Shown here piece after piece: positions 9,688 to 18,314 of a DNA stretch of 64,000 bases (its first letter is position 1; every line of letters starts with the position of its first letter). A program made the translations under genes and the position numbers. Below the pieces are notes generated by a model that saw only the letters and a program-made list of their open reading frames with translations, searched no databases and was not told the origin of the DNA. The stretch comes from Acidobacteriota bacterium (GTDB taxonomy: Bacteria; Acidobacteriota; Vicinamibacteria; Fen-336): positions 1 through 64,000 of the forward strand of contig WYBL01000103.1 in assembly GCA_011526565.1 (NCBI GenBank). Direction: 5' to 3'.

Positions 9688-10938
9688 ATGCCGCGGATCT
9701 CGGTGATCGTCGTCTCGTGGAACGGGCGCGCGATGCTCGGTCCGTGCCTCGACTCGCTGGCGGCACAGACGGCCGCGACCGACGCCGAGGTGCTGGTGGT
9801 AGACAACGGCTCGACCGACGGCACCGTGCGCTGGCTGCGGCAGCGTCACCCGAACGTGCGGGTGCTGGCCCTCGACGAGAACCTCGGGTTCGCCGCCGCC
9901 AACGACCGCGCCGCCGCCGAGGCCCGCGGCGAGTGGCTTGTGCTGCTCAACAACGACGCGGTCGCGGAGCCCACGCTGTGCGAGGCGCTGATCGCCCGCG
10001 CGGAGGCCTCGGGCGCGGAAGCCGCGGCGGCCCGGATCCGCGACTGGAGCGGCAACGGCATCGAGTTCGGGGGCGGCGCGATCCAGATCGCCGGGTACGG
10101 CTTCCAGCGCTCGTCGTGGCACCCGGGCTTCGTCGAGGCGCAGGACGGCGCGCCGCTGCCGTTCGCCTGCGCGGCGGCGATGGCCGTGCGGCGCGAGCGC
10201 TTCCTCGAACTGGGCGGCTTCGACCCCGCGTACTTCGCCTACGCCGAAGACGTCGACTTCGGCTGGCGCCTCAACCTCGCAGGCGGGACGCTCGTCTACG
10301 CCGCCGGCGCGGCCGTGCGCCACCGCCGGCACGCGACCTCGTCGCGGCTGGACGATCGCTGGCGACACTTCCACTGGTACCGCAACACGCTGCTGACGCT
10401 CGTCAAGAACGCCGACGCCGCGTCCTTCGGGCCGCGGCTGGCGGCGGGCCTGGCGCTGCTGTTCTCGCGCGTCGCGAGCTTCCACCGCGAAGCCGAGCAG
10501 GCCCGGCAGCGCGGCGACGACGCGGACGCCGCGCGCTGGCTCGCGATCGCCGCCGGCGCCTCGGCGGGCCTCGACGCCGTGCTCGCGGACTGGGGCCCCG
10601 TGCTCGAACGCCGAGCGGCGGTCCAGGCGCTGCGGCGGGTCAGCGACGCGGAGCTGGCCGTGCGCTTCGGCGGCTTCCCCGTCGACTTCGGGCCGGACGC
10701 CGCGCGCTGGCCGCAGAACGCGCTGGCGGCGCGCCTCTTCGCGTTGATGGAGGGGCCGCTGCCGCTGCTGCCAGGGCAGCTCGACACGGCGACCCGCGGC
10801 CGGCTCGAGGTCGCGGATCGAGCGGCGCTGGCTGCCGACAACGCGCGCCTCGCGGCAGAGCTGGCGGCGCTGCAGGGCTCGTGGTCCTGGCGGCTCACGG
10901 CGCCGCTGCGCCGGCTGCTCGACTCGTTCAGCCGCTGA
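9688..10938 (+). CDS. GT2 family glycosyltransferase with C-terminal coiled coil
   Basis: This 416-residue enzyme has ISVIVVSWNGRAMLGPCLDSL at the N-terminus, VVDNGSTDGTVRWL near 37-50, LLNNDAVAEP near 87-96 and AYAEDVDFGWRL near 190, the rhamnosyltransferase-like GT2 layout. The last ~50 residues are an Ala/Leu-rich coiled coil ending in SWSWRLTAPLRRLLD, a tail often found on glycosyltransferases of polysaccharide loci. It starts nine bases after the GT2-GT4 fusion and points the same way. Confidence 0.87.
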   Translation: MPRISVIVVSWNGRAMLGPCLDSLAAQTAATDAEVLVVDNGSTDGTVRWLRQRHPNVRVLALDENLGFAAANDRAAAEARGEWLVLLNNDAVAEPTLCEALIARAEASGAEAAAARIRDWSGNGIEFGGGAIQIAGYGFQRSSWHPGFVEAQDGAPLPFACAAAMAVRRERFLELGGFDPAYFAYAEDVDFGWRLNLAGGTLVYAAGAAVRHRRHATSSRLDDRWRHFHWYRNTLLTLVKNADAASFGPRLAAGLALLFSRVASFHREAEQARQRGDDADAARWLAIAAGASAGLDAVLADWGPVLERRAAVQALRRVSDAELAVRFGGFPVDFGPDAARWPQNALAARLFALMEGPLPLLPGQLDTATRGRLEVADRAALAADNARLAAELAALQGSWSWRLTAPLRRLLDSFSR

Positions 10939-10959
10939 CGGCGATTCCCCGGGCTGCGC

Positions 10960-13095
10960 TCAGCGACGCTTGCGCGAGGTCGGCTTCGACTTCGTGCGGC
11001 CTCGCCCTGTGCTTCGGTGCGATCGTGCCTCTCCCTCGCGGGGCGCACCCGGCCTGTCCGACCGCGAGCGCGAGCCTCGGCCGCCGCGCGCTGCCCGCTG
11101 CGGCTCGCCCCTGGCTCCGCCGGCCTCGGCGCGCGCGGCGACGTCCTCGAGCACCAGGTCGACCTGGCGGCGCCCGAGGTCGACCTTCGCGACCCGCACC
11201 TCGATGCGGTCGCCCAGGCGGAAGCTGCGGCCCGAGTCCTGGCCCGTCAGGCGGTGCGCCTTCTCGTCGAGCGCGTAGTAGTCGTCGGTCATCGACGAGA
11301 CGTGGACCAGGCCCTGGACGTAGACCTCCTGCAGCTCGACGAACAGGCCGTAGGCCTGGACGCCGGTCACCCAGCCGTTGAAGGTCTCACCGACCTTGTC
11401 GGCCATGAAGCGGACCTTCTTCCACTCCAGGATCTCGCGCTCGGCCTCGTCCGCCTGGCGCTCGCGCTCCGAGAGGTGGCGGCCCATCTCCTCGAGCGCC
11501 TCGGGCGTCAGGTGCGCGAGCGGCCGGCCGTGGCGGAGCGCACGCAGGGCGCGGTGCACCACCAGGTCCGGGTAGCGGCGGATCGGGCTCGTGAAGTGGG
11601 CGTAGCGCTCGGTCGCGAGGCCGAAGTGGCCGAGGTTCTCGCCGTGATAACGCGCGAGGCGCATCGTGCGCAGCAGCAGGTAGGAGACGAACTTCGCCTC
11701 CGGCCTGCCCTCCGCCTGGCGCAGCACGCGCTGGAAGTCCTCGGGCTGCAGCCCGTCTTCGCCCTTCTCCGGCAGCGCGTACCCGAGCGACGCCACGAGT
11801 TCCGAGAACTCCTCGACGCGCTTCGGATCGGGGTCCTCGTGGACGCGGTAGAGGGCGCCGACGCCCTTCTCGGACAGCGCGCCGGCGACCACCTCGTTGG
11901 CGAGCAGCATGAACTCCTCGATCGCGCGCATCGAGTCGAGCCGCTCTTCGGCGATCACGCCGGTCATCAGGCCTTCAGCGTCGTAGGTGAGCTTGGGCGC
12001 CGGCACGTCGAAGTCGATCGAGCCGCGCTGCTGGCGCTTCGTGCGCAGCACCCGCATCAGCTCGTCCATCCGCTGCAGCAGCGGCACCACGGCCGCGAGT
12101 TGCTCGCGGGTGGCGGCGTCGCCGTCGACGACCGCCTGCATCTGCTGGTACGACAGCCGGGCGGCGCTGCGCACGACGCCGTCGTGGACCTCGTGGCGCA
12201 CGACGTTGCCCGCGCGGTCGATCTCCATCACGACCGTCTGGCTCAGCCGCTCCTCGCCCTCGACCAGAGAGCAGATGTGGCTGGAGAGCGCGTGCGGCAG
12301 CATCGGCACCACGCTGCCCGGGAAGTAGACCGAGGTGCCGCGCAGGTACGCCTCGCGGTCGATCTCCCCGCCCTCGGCCACGTAGTGGGCGACGTCGGCG
12401 ATGTGGACCCCGAGCAGGTAGTTGCCGTTGTCCATGTAGTCGAGGCTGATCGCGTCGTCGTGGTCCTTCGCGGTCGCGGGGTCGACGGTGACCGTCAGCC
12501 AGGGGCGGAAGTCGGTGCGGCCGGCGCGGTCTTCGTCGCGGACGGCAGTCGGCACGGCGCGCGCCGCGTCCTCGACCTCCTGCGGGAAGGCCTCGGCCAG
12601 GCCGTACTTCTCCTTCACGACCTTGACGTCGACGCCCGGCTCGTCGATGCGGCCGAGCACCTTGCTGACCTTCCCGCCCGGCCCGCGGTTCACCGTCGGA
12701 GGCTTCGTGATCACGACCGCGACCATCTGACCGGGCTCGGCGCCGCCGTCGTCGCCCGGCGCGACGCGCACCTCGGCCAGCACGCGGCGGTCGAAGGGCA
12801 CGACGTGGCCGCCGAAGCGGCCGTCGCTCTCGTAGCGGCCGACCAGCTTCTGCAGGGCGCGCTCGAGCACGCGGGTGATGCGGCCCTCGGCGCCCTTCGC
12901 GGTCACCCGCTCGACCTGGACGGCGACGCGGTCGCCGTGCAGCGCGTCGCGCAGGTTCTCGGCGGAGACGTAGACGTCGCCTTCGCCCTCGCGACGGGAA
13001 TCGGGGGCGACGAAGCCGAAGCCGCCGGGGTTGCAGGTCAGGCGGCCGACGAGGGTCTGGGTGCGGGCGCGCGGGCGCCGGGAGGGAGAGGTCAC
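10960..13095 (-). CDS. rnr: Ribonuclease R (RNB-family 3'-5' exoribonuclease)
   Basis: This 711-residue hydrolytic exoribonuclease degrades structured RNA. After a basic N-terminus come cold-shock-like OB domains (CNPGGFGFVAPDSRREGEGDVYV). The RNB catalytic domain has the Asp cluster in TVDPATAKDHDDAISLDY near 207-224 and HIADVAHYV. A C-terminal S1 domain (GWVTGVQAYGLFVELQEVYV) and a Lys/Arg-rich tail typical of RNase R follow. The length fits the family. It converges with the glycosyltransferase ending at 10938 and is followed upstream by a tRNA gene. Confidence 0.95.
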   Translation of the reverse strand: MTSPSRRPRARTQTLVGRLTCNPGGFGFVAPDSRREGEGDVYVSAENLRDALHGDRVAVQVERVTAKGAEGRITRVLERALQKLVGRYESDGRFGGHVVPFDRRVLAEVRVAPGDDGGAEPGQMVAVVITKPPTVNRGPGGKVSKVLGRIDEPGVDVKVVKEKYGLAEAFPQEVEDAARAVPTAVRDEDRAGRTDFRPWLTVTVDPATAKDHDDAISLDYMDNGNYLLGVHIADVAHYVAEGGEIDREAYLRGTSVYFPGSVVPMLPHALSSHICSLVEGEERLSQTVVMEIDRAGNVVRHEVHDGVVRSAARLSYQQMQAVVDGDAATREQLAAVVPLLQRMDELMRVLRTKRQQRGSIDFDVPAPKLTYDAEGLMTGVIAEERLDSMRAIEEFMLLANEVVAGALSEKGVGALYRVHEDPDPKRVEEFSELVASLGYALPEKGEDGLQPEDFQRVLRQAEGRPEAKFVSYLLLRTMRLARYHGENLGHFGLATERYAHFTSPIRRYPDLVVHRALRALRHGRPLAHLTPEALEEMGRHLSERERQADEAEREILEWKKVRFMADKVGETFNGWVTGVQAYGLFVELQEVYVQGLVHVSSMTDDYYALDEKAHRLTGQDSGRSFRLGDRIEVRVAKVDLGRRQVDLVLEDVAARAEAGGARGEPQRAARGGRGSRSRSDRPGAPREGEARSHRSTGRGRTKSKPTSRKRR

Positions 13096-13216
13096 GTTCG
13101 GGAGTTCACCACGGAAAGCGGCGGGCTGCCGCCGCGAAAGCGGACGCGTGATCGCCGTCCCCCGGGAGGGGGTGTCGGGATCGGGTCGGGGTTGTCGGGG
13201 GTGTCAGTCTGAGAGT

Positions 13217-13303
13217 TGGTGCCGGAGGTGGGACTTGAACCCACACTCGCCGAAGCGAACACGGCCCTGAACCGTGCGCGTCTGCCAATTCCGCCACTCC
13301 GGC
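13217..13303 (-). tRNA. tRNA-Leu (anticodon CAG)
   Basis: The minus strand folds as an 87-base class II tRNA with acceptor stem GCCGGAG/CTCCGGC. The anticodon stem CACGG/CCGTG encloses the loop TTCAGGG, which gives anticodon CAG for Leu CUG codons. There is a long variable arm (TTCGCTTCGGCGAG) and a T-arm GTGGGTTCAAGTCCCAC. The discriminator A is at 13220 and the CCA tail is encoded at 13219-13217. Confidence 0.96.
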
Positions 13304-13363
13304 GTGAGGCGAGATTGGGACTATACGCGAGCTCCGGTCGCGAGGCAAGTCGCCGGGCCAGGT

Positions 13364-14440
13364 TCACGACAGCGGCGGCGGGCCCAGCCACTCCGGCCGC
13401 TCGCGCAGCAGGTCGTGGATCAGCAGGGCCGCGGTCGAGGCCCCTTCCGGGTTGGGGTGCATGCCGTCGAAGGTGTAGAGCTCGGGCGCGTCGCGCCGCT
13501 CGCCCGCTTCCCGGCGCCGCGCCAGGTCGGCCGCGAAGAGGGCCGACAGCCGCACGGCCTCGAGGCCGTGGCGCGCGGCGATCGTCTCCACCTTCATGCG
13601 GCCGGGCTCTCCCGGCTCGAAGAGCCCCTCGGGATCGACCGGCCCCTCGCGCGCGAAGTGGGGCCACACCAGCACCGCGGCGCGGAAGCCCTGGGCCCGC
13701 CCCAGCTCGGCGAGCCGGCGCAGCCCGGCGTCGACGTTGTCGTCCTCGAACGCCGCCTGGTTGCGCGCTTCGGCGTAGGCGGGATCGAGCTGGGCGCGAA
13801 AGCCCCACAGGTCGAGCCGGAACGCGAACAGCCGGAACAGGTGCGAGCGCACGAAGGCCGCCTCCGTCCACGCGGGCCGCGGGTAGGCGAAGCCCTGCGC
13901 CACGTCGCCGTTGAAGTTGCGGTGGTCGTTGCGCAGGAACAGCACCAGCGCGAGGTCGGTGCCGAGGCCGGCGCCCCGGGTCTCGAAGTAGCGCACTTCG
14001 GCCTGGGTCGCGTAGCCCTTGACGCCGAAGTTCATCACCTCCACGCGGTCGGCGGCGAGCCGCGCCTCGAGCCGGCCGGCGATCGTCTGCGCGCCACTTT
14101 CCAGGTAGAGCCCCATCGCCACCGAGTCGCCGAGCAACGCGATGCGGCGCACGCCCTGCGGCTTCGGCACGGCCCGCTCGGGATCGCGCAGGCCGCGCGA
14201 GCTGGTCTCGACGGCCTCGCCCGGGCGACGGAACGAGGGCTTGAGCTCGTAGCCGAGCACGGGGTCGTCCGAAAGCCGGAACGGACTCGCCTCGGCGTCG
14301 ACGGCGACGCGGTCGAGTCCCGGAGCGAGCCTCGTCGCCCGAACCACGCCCTCGCCGATCGCAGCGGCAAGCAGCACCGACGCACACGCCAGCGCGGCCG
14401 TCAGCGAGGGTGTGACGAAGCGTACAGGCCTGCGAAACAC
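13364..14440 (-). CDS. Membrane-anchored SGNH/GDSL-type hydrolase or acyltransferase
   Basis: This 358-residue protein has an N-terminal signal-anchor at about residues 10-30 and then an SGNH fold. The catalytic Ser lies in LLGDSVAMG near 102-110, the Gly/Asn block reads VMNFGVKGYAT near 135, the third block is FLRNDHRNF, and the Asp/His pair is in DGMHPN near 329. It could be an extracytoplasmic esterase or an O-acetyl transfer partner in polysaccharide modification. The GTG start at 14440 follows GGGAG; a TACGAT hexamer lies eight bases upstream of it at 14449-14454. Confidence 0.8.
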   Translation of the reverse strand: MFRRPVRFVTPSLTAALACASVLLAAAIGEGVVRATRLAPGLDRVAVDAEASPFRLSDDPVLGYELKPSFRRPGEAVETSSRGLRDPERAVPKPQGVRRIALLGDSVAMGLYLESGAQTIAGRLEARLAADRVEVMNFGVKGYATQAEVRYFETRGAGLGTDLALVLFLRNDHRNFNGDVAQGFAYPRPAWTEAAFVRSHLFRLFAFRLDLWGFRAQLDPAYAEARNQAAFEDDNVDAGLRRLAELGRAQGFRAAVLVWPHFAREGPVDPEGLFEPGEPGRMKVETIAARHGLEAVRLSALFAADLARRREAGERRDAPELYTFDGMHPNPEGASTAALLIHDLLRERPEWLGPPPLS

Positions 14441-14550
14441 GCACTCCCATCGTAGCTTTCTTCGTTGCTGGCCGGTGGCGCGGCTGTTACGATCTCTACT
14501 TGATCCGAAGCGTTCGGCTCGCCCGCGAGGGGGCCGTGGGAGGTATCGTT

Positions 14551-15150
14551 TTGAAGCTCAGCCGTACGCGCCTTTCCGTCCTGCTCTCCAGCGTCTCCGC
14601 GCTCGCCGTGCTCGCCGCCTGTGGCGGCGGCGGCTCCTCGTCGCCCACCGCCCCGGTCACCACGCAGCCGACGTCGGCCACCACCACGACCCAGCCGACC
14701 GCCACGCCGACGCCGAACACCTCGGCCACGCCGTGGGACTGCAACCGCTCCGACCTGGCGGGGGGGCCGGTGGTCACCTACCGCTTCAAGCTGAAGGCGA
14801 TCCGTCGCGACGGCGTGTTCATCGAGGGCCCGCCCGAGGGATCGGACTTCCAGCGCGACAGCCAGGGACGGATCATCGTGCGCGTCGGCGACTTCCTGAC
14901 CTTCGACTCGACCCAGAAGAACGGCAGCGGCCAGATCTGCCAGTGGCAGAACGACCCGCGCTGGTCGGTCTCCGACCGTAACGTGTTCAGCGAGCGCACC
15001 GAGGCCGGGCGCCAGACCACGGCCTGCAACTTCCTGCTGCGCGGCGACGTCGTGCGCACGGGCGAGTTCACGGTGGACGCGTCGCTGGACGGGGTCAACG
15101 GCGAGACGGTCTACGAGCGCGACGAGGTGGTCACCCTGATCGCGCGGTAG
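14551..15150 (+). CDS. Predicted lipoprotein with Thr/Pro-rich linker
   Basis: This ~199-residue exported lipoprotein has a lipobox VLAAC with the lipidated Cys at about residue 24. A Gly/Ser stretch and a Thr/Pro linker (~30-60) follow, then a ~135-residue globular domain with two or three Cys (WDCNRSD, GQICQWQ, TTACNF). I do not recognise the domain. The TTG at 14551 is taken as start because GGGAGG lies eight bases upstream; an in-frame ATG at 14500 would add residues ahead of the signal peptide. TACGAT at 14488-14493 is a possible -10 box. Confidence 0.75.
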   Translation: MKLSRTRLSVLLSSVSALAVLAACGGGGSSSPTAPVTTQPTSATTTTQPTATPTPNTSATPWDCNRSDLAGGPVVTYRFKLKAIRRDGVFIEGPPEGSDFQRDSQGRIIVRVGDFLTFDSTQKNGSGQICQWQNDPRWSVSDRNVFSERTEAGRQTTACNFLLRGDVVRTGEFTVDASLDGVNGETVYERDEVVTLIAR

Positions 15151-15166
15151 CTTCGGCCGCCCACCG

Positions 15167-15196
15167 GGGCCGTCACCGCCCAGGCGGTGGCGGCCC
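15167..15196 (+). terminator. Stem-loop terminator after the lipoprotein gene
   Basis: GGGCCGTCACCGCC and GGCGGTGGCGGCCC form a 14-bp stem with one G-U pair and a tiny loop. It is followed by TTCGTGTTT and lies 17 bases after the stop codon at 15150. Confidence 0.6.
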
Positions 15197-15249
15197 TTCG
15201 TGTTTCCGGCCCGCGCGGAGACAATCGCCCCATCCCCCGGAGGCCCCCC

Positions 15250-17325
15250 TTGCGGATGCACGACCCGTCGAAGAACGACCCCGTCATCGAGCAGCCGGAG
15301 CCGGTGACGCTGTTCCTGCCCGTGCTCGAGGCCTCGCTCGGCCGCTGCGGGATCCGGGTGCCGCGCGCCGAGCTCGTCCGCCGCTTCATGACCGGCGAGC
15401 CGCGGGTGCTGGTCGTCGCCGGGGCCCGTGACCACCCGGCGCAGATCGACGACGACGAGATCAGCCGCCGCGCCGTGCGCGCGCTGTGGGAGCGCGGGGC
15501 GCTGCCGTTCGAGACCTCGGAGCCCGCGGTGTGCGACGGCATCGCGCAGGGCCACTACGGGATGACGTTCTCGCTCGTCTCCCGCAACCTGACGGCCGCG
15601 ATGCTGGTCTCGCAGATCGAGGCGCACGGCTACGATGCCGCGCTGCTGCTGGACTCCTGCGACAAGCGCCCGGTCGGCGACCTCGCCGCCGTGATCGAGG
15701 TCGACCGCACCCGCCGCCGACGCGGCCGCAAGCCGTTCTACGCGGCCTTCCTGCCCGCCCAGGTGATGCCCGAGCGGCACCTGTCGAAAGACCTGCAGGA
15801 CGGGCTGCGCGCGCTGAAGGGCAAGGGCGGCCCCGGCGTCGACGAGGAGATCGACGCGCTGCTGCTGCACCGCCTCAAGTGCAACACCTACGCGATGTTC
15901 AAGAAGCTGCTCGACGGCCTCGAGGCGCAGGGCGCGCTGCCGGGCGAGCAGCGCGACCGCTTCCTCTCCGAGATCGCGCAGATGACCTGCGAGGCGGGCG
16001 GCACCTGCGCGTTCATCGGCACCGGCAACACCGACAAGGTCGTGCTGCACGCGATGGGCTTCGTCCCGCGCGGGGCGGAACTGCTGACCAGGGCCGCCTC
16101 CGACGCGGTCGTCGCGACCGCGGTGGACGCGCTGCTCGACGCCGTGCGCCACGGCCGCGAGGAGCGCAGCGCCGCGCGGCTGGCCCGCGCCAACCTGCGC
16201 AACGCGCTCACGATGTGGAGCGCGGTCGGCGGCTCGATGAACTGGCTGCTTCACTTCCCCTACGTGGCCGGGGCGCTCGGCGTGAAGCTCTCCCCCACCG
16301 AGATCGCCGACCTCTCCGACCGCACGCCGTTCCTGATCGACATCGCGCCCGCGAAGGACCGGAGCTTCTTCACGCTCGCCGTCGAGACCCAGGCCGGCGC
16401 CCACTCGGGGCTCGACTCGTCCGCGAGGCACCTGCTCGACGAGGGCCTGCTCGAGGACGCCGAGACGATCACCGGGCGCTGGTCGGCGCGGCTCGCCGAC
16501 GCGCTGCCGCCGAACGACCGCATCCTGTACCGCACGCCGCTGCGGCCGCAGAGCGGCATCGTCGAGGTGCGCGGCAACCTGACCGACTCGGCGGTGTTCA
16601 AGCGCGCGGGGCTGACGCCCGAGGCGCTCGCGGCCTTCGACCGCAAGGTGTACCTGGCCGCCTTCTACCTCGGCGAGCCGGAGGCGCAGGCCGACCTGTT
16701 CCACGGCCGCGTCCTGGAGAAGCTGCGCGGCGAGATCGCGCCGGCCGACGTGCGGGCGCTGGCCCGCGTCAACTTCGGCGACGCGGCGGCCGCGCTCGAA
16801 GCCGTGCCCGACGTCGACCTGCTGACCGAGGCCGCGCGGCTGAAGCTGCTGCGGGTGCTGGTCGTGATCGCGGGCGAAGGGCCCAAGGCCAACGGCATCC
16901 CCGAGATGTTCTACCCGTCGGAGTACCTCAACCGCGACCCCGTCCTGCGCCACGTCAGCGCGATGATCACGGACGGCCGCTACTCGGGCGCGACCTGGGG
17001 ACCGTGCATCGGCCACGCGTCGCCCGAAGCGCTCGAGGGCGGCGCGATCGGCGCCGTCCGCAGCGGCGACTGGATCTTCATGGACACCGAGCGGCGGCGG
17101 ATCGACGTGCTCGACCGCGAAGCGAGCCTGAAGGACGGCGCGTTCGTCCCCGTCGCGCTCCCCATCGCGGCGCTGGCGGCCCGATCCGAGGTCGCGGAGC
17201 GCGTCGACGGGTTGCGTCGGCGCCGCCAGGACATCCCGCCCACGATCCGCCTCCTGCTCGACGCCACGACCACCTGCCAGCAGGGCGTGACGCCCGTCGG
17301 CCTCGACGTGGACGAGGCGCTGTGA
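15250..17325 (+). CDS. Divergent IlvD/Edd-family dehydratase
   Basis: This ~691-residue protein belongs to the dihydroxy-acid / 6-phosphogluconate dehydratase family. Family marks are VCDGIAQGHYGMTFSLVSR near 95-113, LLDSCDKRP near 135 (Fe-S Cys), AGGTCAFIGTGNT near 250 (Fe-S Cys), KANGIPEMFYPSEYL, DGRYSGATWGP and GHASPEALEGG. The N-terminal segment where IlvD and Edd usually supply another cluster Cys reads VVAGARDHPAQID and has none. An extra Cys sits in AVCDG. The protein is longer than typical family members. TTG 15250 has GGAGG seven bases upstream; ATG 15256 is the alternative. The substrate, a sugar acid or a branched-chain precursor, cannot be decided from sequence. Confidence 0.82.
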   Translation: MRMHDPSKNDPVIEQPEPVTLFLPVLEASLGRCGIRVPRAELVRRFMTGEPRVLVVAGARDHPAQIDDDEISRRAVRALWERGALPFETSEPAVCDGIAQGHYGMTFSLVSRNLTAAMLVSQIEAHGYDAALLLDSCDKRPVGDLAAVIEVDRTRRRRGRKPFYAAFLPAQVMPERHLSKDLQDGLRALKGKGGPGVDEEIDALLLHRLKCNTYAMFKKLLDGLEAQGALPGEQRDRFLSEIAQMTCEAGGTCAFIGTGNTDKVVLHAMGFVPRGAELLTRAASDAVVATAVDALLDAVRHGREERSAARLARANLRNALTMWSAVGGSMNWLLHFPYVAGALGVKLSPTEIADLSDRTPFLIDIAPAKDRSFFTLAVETQAGAHSGLDSSARHLLDEGLLEDAETITGRWSARLADALPPNDRILYRTPLRPQSGIVEVRGNLTDSAVFKRAGLTPEALAAFDRKVYLAAFYLGEPEAQADLFHGRVLEKLRGEIAPADVRALARVNFGDAAAALEAVPDVDLLTEAARLKLLRVLVVIAGEGPKANGIPEMFYPSEYLNRDPVLRHVSAMITDGRYSGATWGPCIGHASPEALEGGAIGAVRSGDWIFMDTERRRIDVLDREASLKDGAFVPVALPIAALAARSEVAERVDGLRRRRQDIPPTIRLLLDATTTCQQGVTPVGLDVDEAL

Positions 17326-18308
17326 CGCAGCCGGGCCCGCGCGCGGCGATCGCCGCGTTCGCGGCGATCGCGTGCGTCGCGACGGTGGCGGCGTGCGACC
17401 CGCAGTCGGCCTCGGGTCCGCGCAGCGCCCCGGCTGCGGCCGCGGCGAGCCGGCAGGGCAAGGCGGAGGGGCCGCTGCTCGTCTACGAGCAGACGGAGAA
17501 CGGCAACCAGGACCTGTACCTCGTGCCCGTCGCCGGCGGCATCGCCCGCCGCCTCACGGATCACGCCGCCTCGGACGGCCTGCCCCGTTTCACGCCCGAC
17601 GGCCGCGCGGTCGTCTACTCGTCCGACCGCGACGGCCACTTCCAGCTCTGGCAGGTGCCGATCGCGGGCGGCGAGCCGCGCCGGCTGCGGAAGAACGCGT
17701 TCACCGAGTGGCAGGCCGACGTCTCGCCCGACGGCCGCTCGCTCGCCTACCTGTCGAACGAAGGCGGGCCCGAGGGGCTGTGGCGGATGGACCTGGCCTC
17801 GGGCGCCAGCCGCCGCCTGGTGCTCCACGGCAACCGCACGATCTTCGGCAACCCGCACTGGAGCCCGGACGGCCGCCGCATCACCTTCTCGTCGAACTGG
17901 CGGGTCGGCCACCAGATCTGGGTCGCGGACGCGACCACGGGCGAGGCGGAGCGCATCTCCGGCATCTCGGAGGGGGGCTGCGAGCCCCGCTTCCACCCCG
18001 ACGGCAGGCGCGTCGTGTACGTGCGGCGCGGGCTGATGTCGGAGAAGAGCCGGCTGCTCGAGCACGACCTCGCGACCGGCGAGAAGCGGGTGCTGATCGA
18101 CTGGCCCGCGATGAACTACGACCCGGTCTACTCCCCCGACGGCAGCGAGGTCGCCTTCTCCTCGAACATCACGGGCGAGTGGGTCGTCTACCGCCAGCGG
18201 CTCGCCGACGGCAAGTCGTGGCGGGTCAGCTTCGGCAAGGGCCCCGCCCGCTACCCCGACTACCAGCCTGTCGGGTTCCGGCGGCGGGGAGACCCCGACG
18301 CACGCTGA
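17322..18308 (+). CDS. TolB/PD40-type beta-propeller lipoprotein
   Basis: This 328-residue protein has a signal peptide ending in a lipobox (VATVAAC, Cys 25). Residues ~50-315 carry about six PD40 repeats of the form 'SPDGRxIxFxSN' (for example FTPDGRAVVYSSDRDG, SPDGRSLAYLSNEGG, YSPDGSEVAFSSN). The fold resembles the C-terminal domain of TolB without its N-terminal domain. The GTG start overlaps the dehydratase stop (GTGA), implying translational coupling. It is probably a periplasmic or outer-membrane-anchored binding propeller; the partner is unknown. Confidence 0.82.
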   Translation: MTQPGPRAAIAAFAAIACVATVAACDPQSASGPRSAPAAAAASRQGKAEGPLLVYEQTENGNQDLYLVPVAGGIARRLTDHAASDGLPRFTPDGRAVVYSSDRDGHFQLWQVPIAGGEPRRLRKNAFTEWQADVSPDGRSLAYLSNEGGPEGLWRMDLASGASRRLVLHGNRTIFGNPHWSPDGRRITFSSNWRVGHQIWVADATTGEAERISGISEGGCEPRFHPDGRRVVYVRRGLMSEKSRLLEHDLATGEKRVLIDWPAMNYDPVYSPDGSEVAFSSNITGEWVVYRQRLADGKSWRVSFGKGPARYPDYQPVGFRRRGDPDAR

Positions 18309-18314
18309 GCGGCG

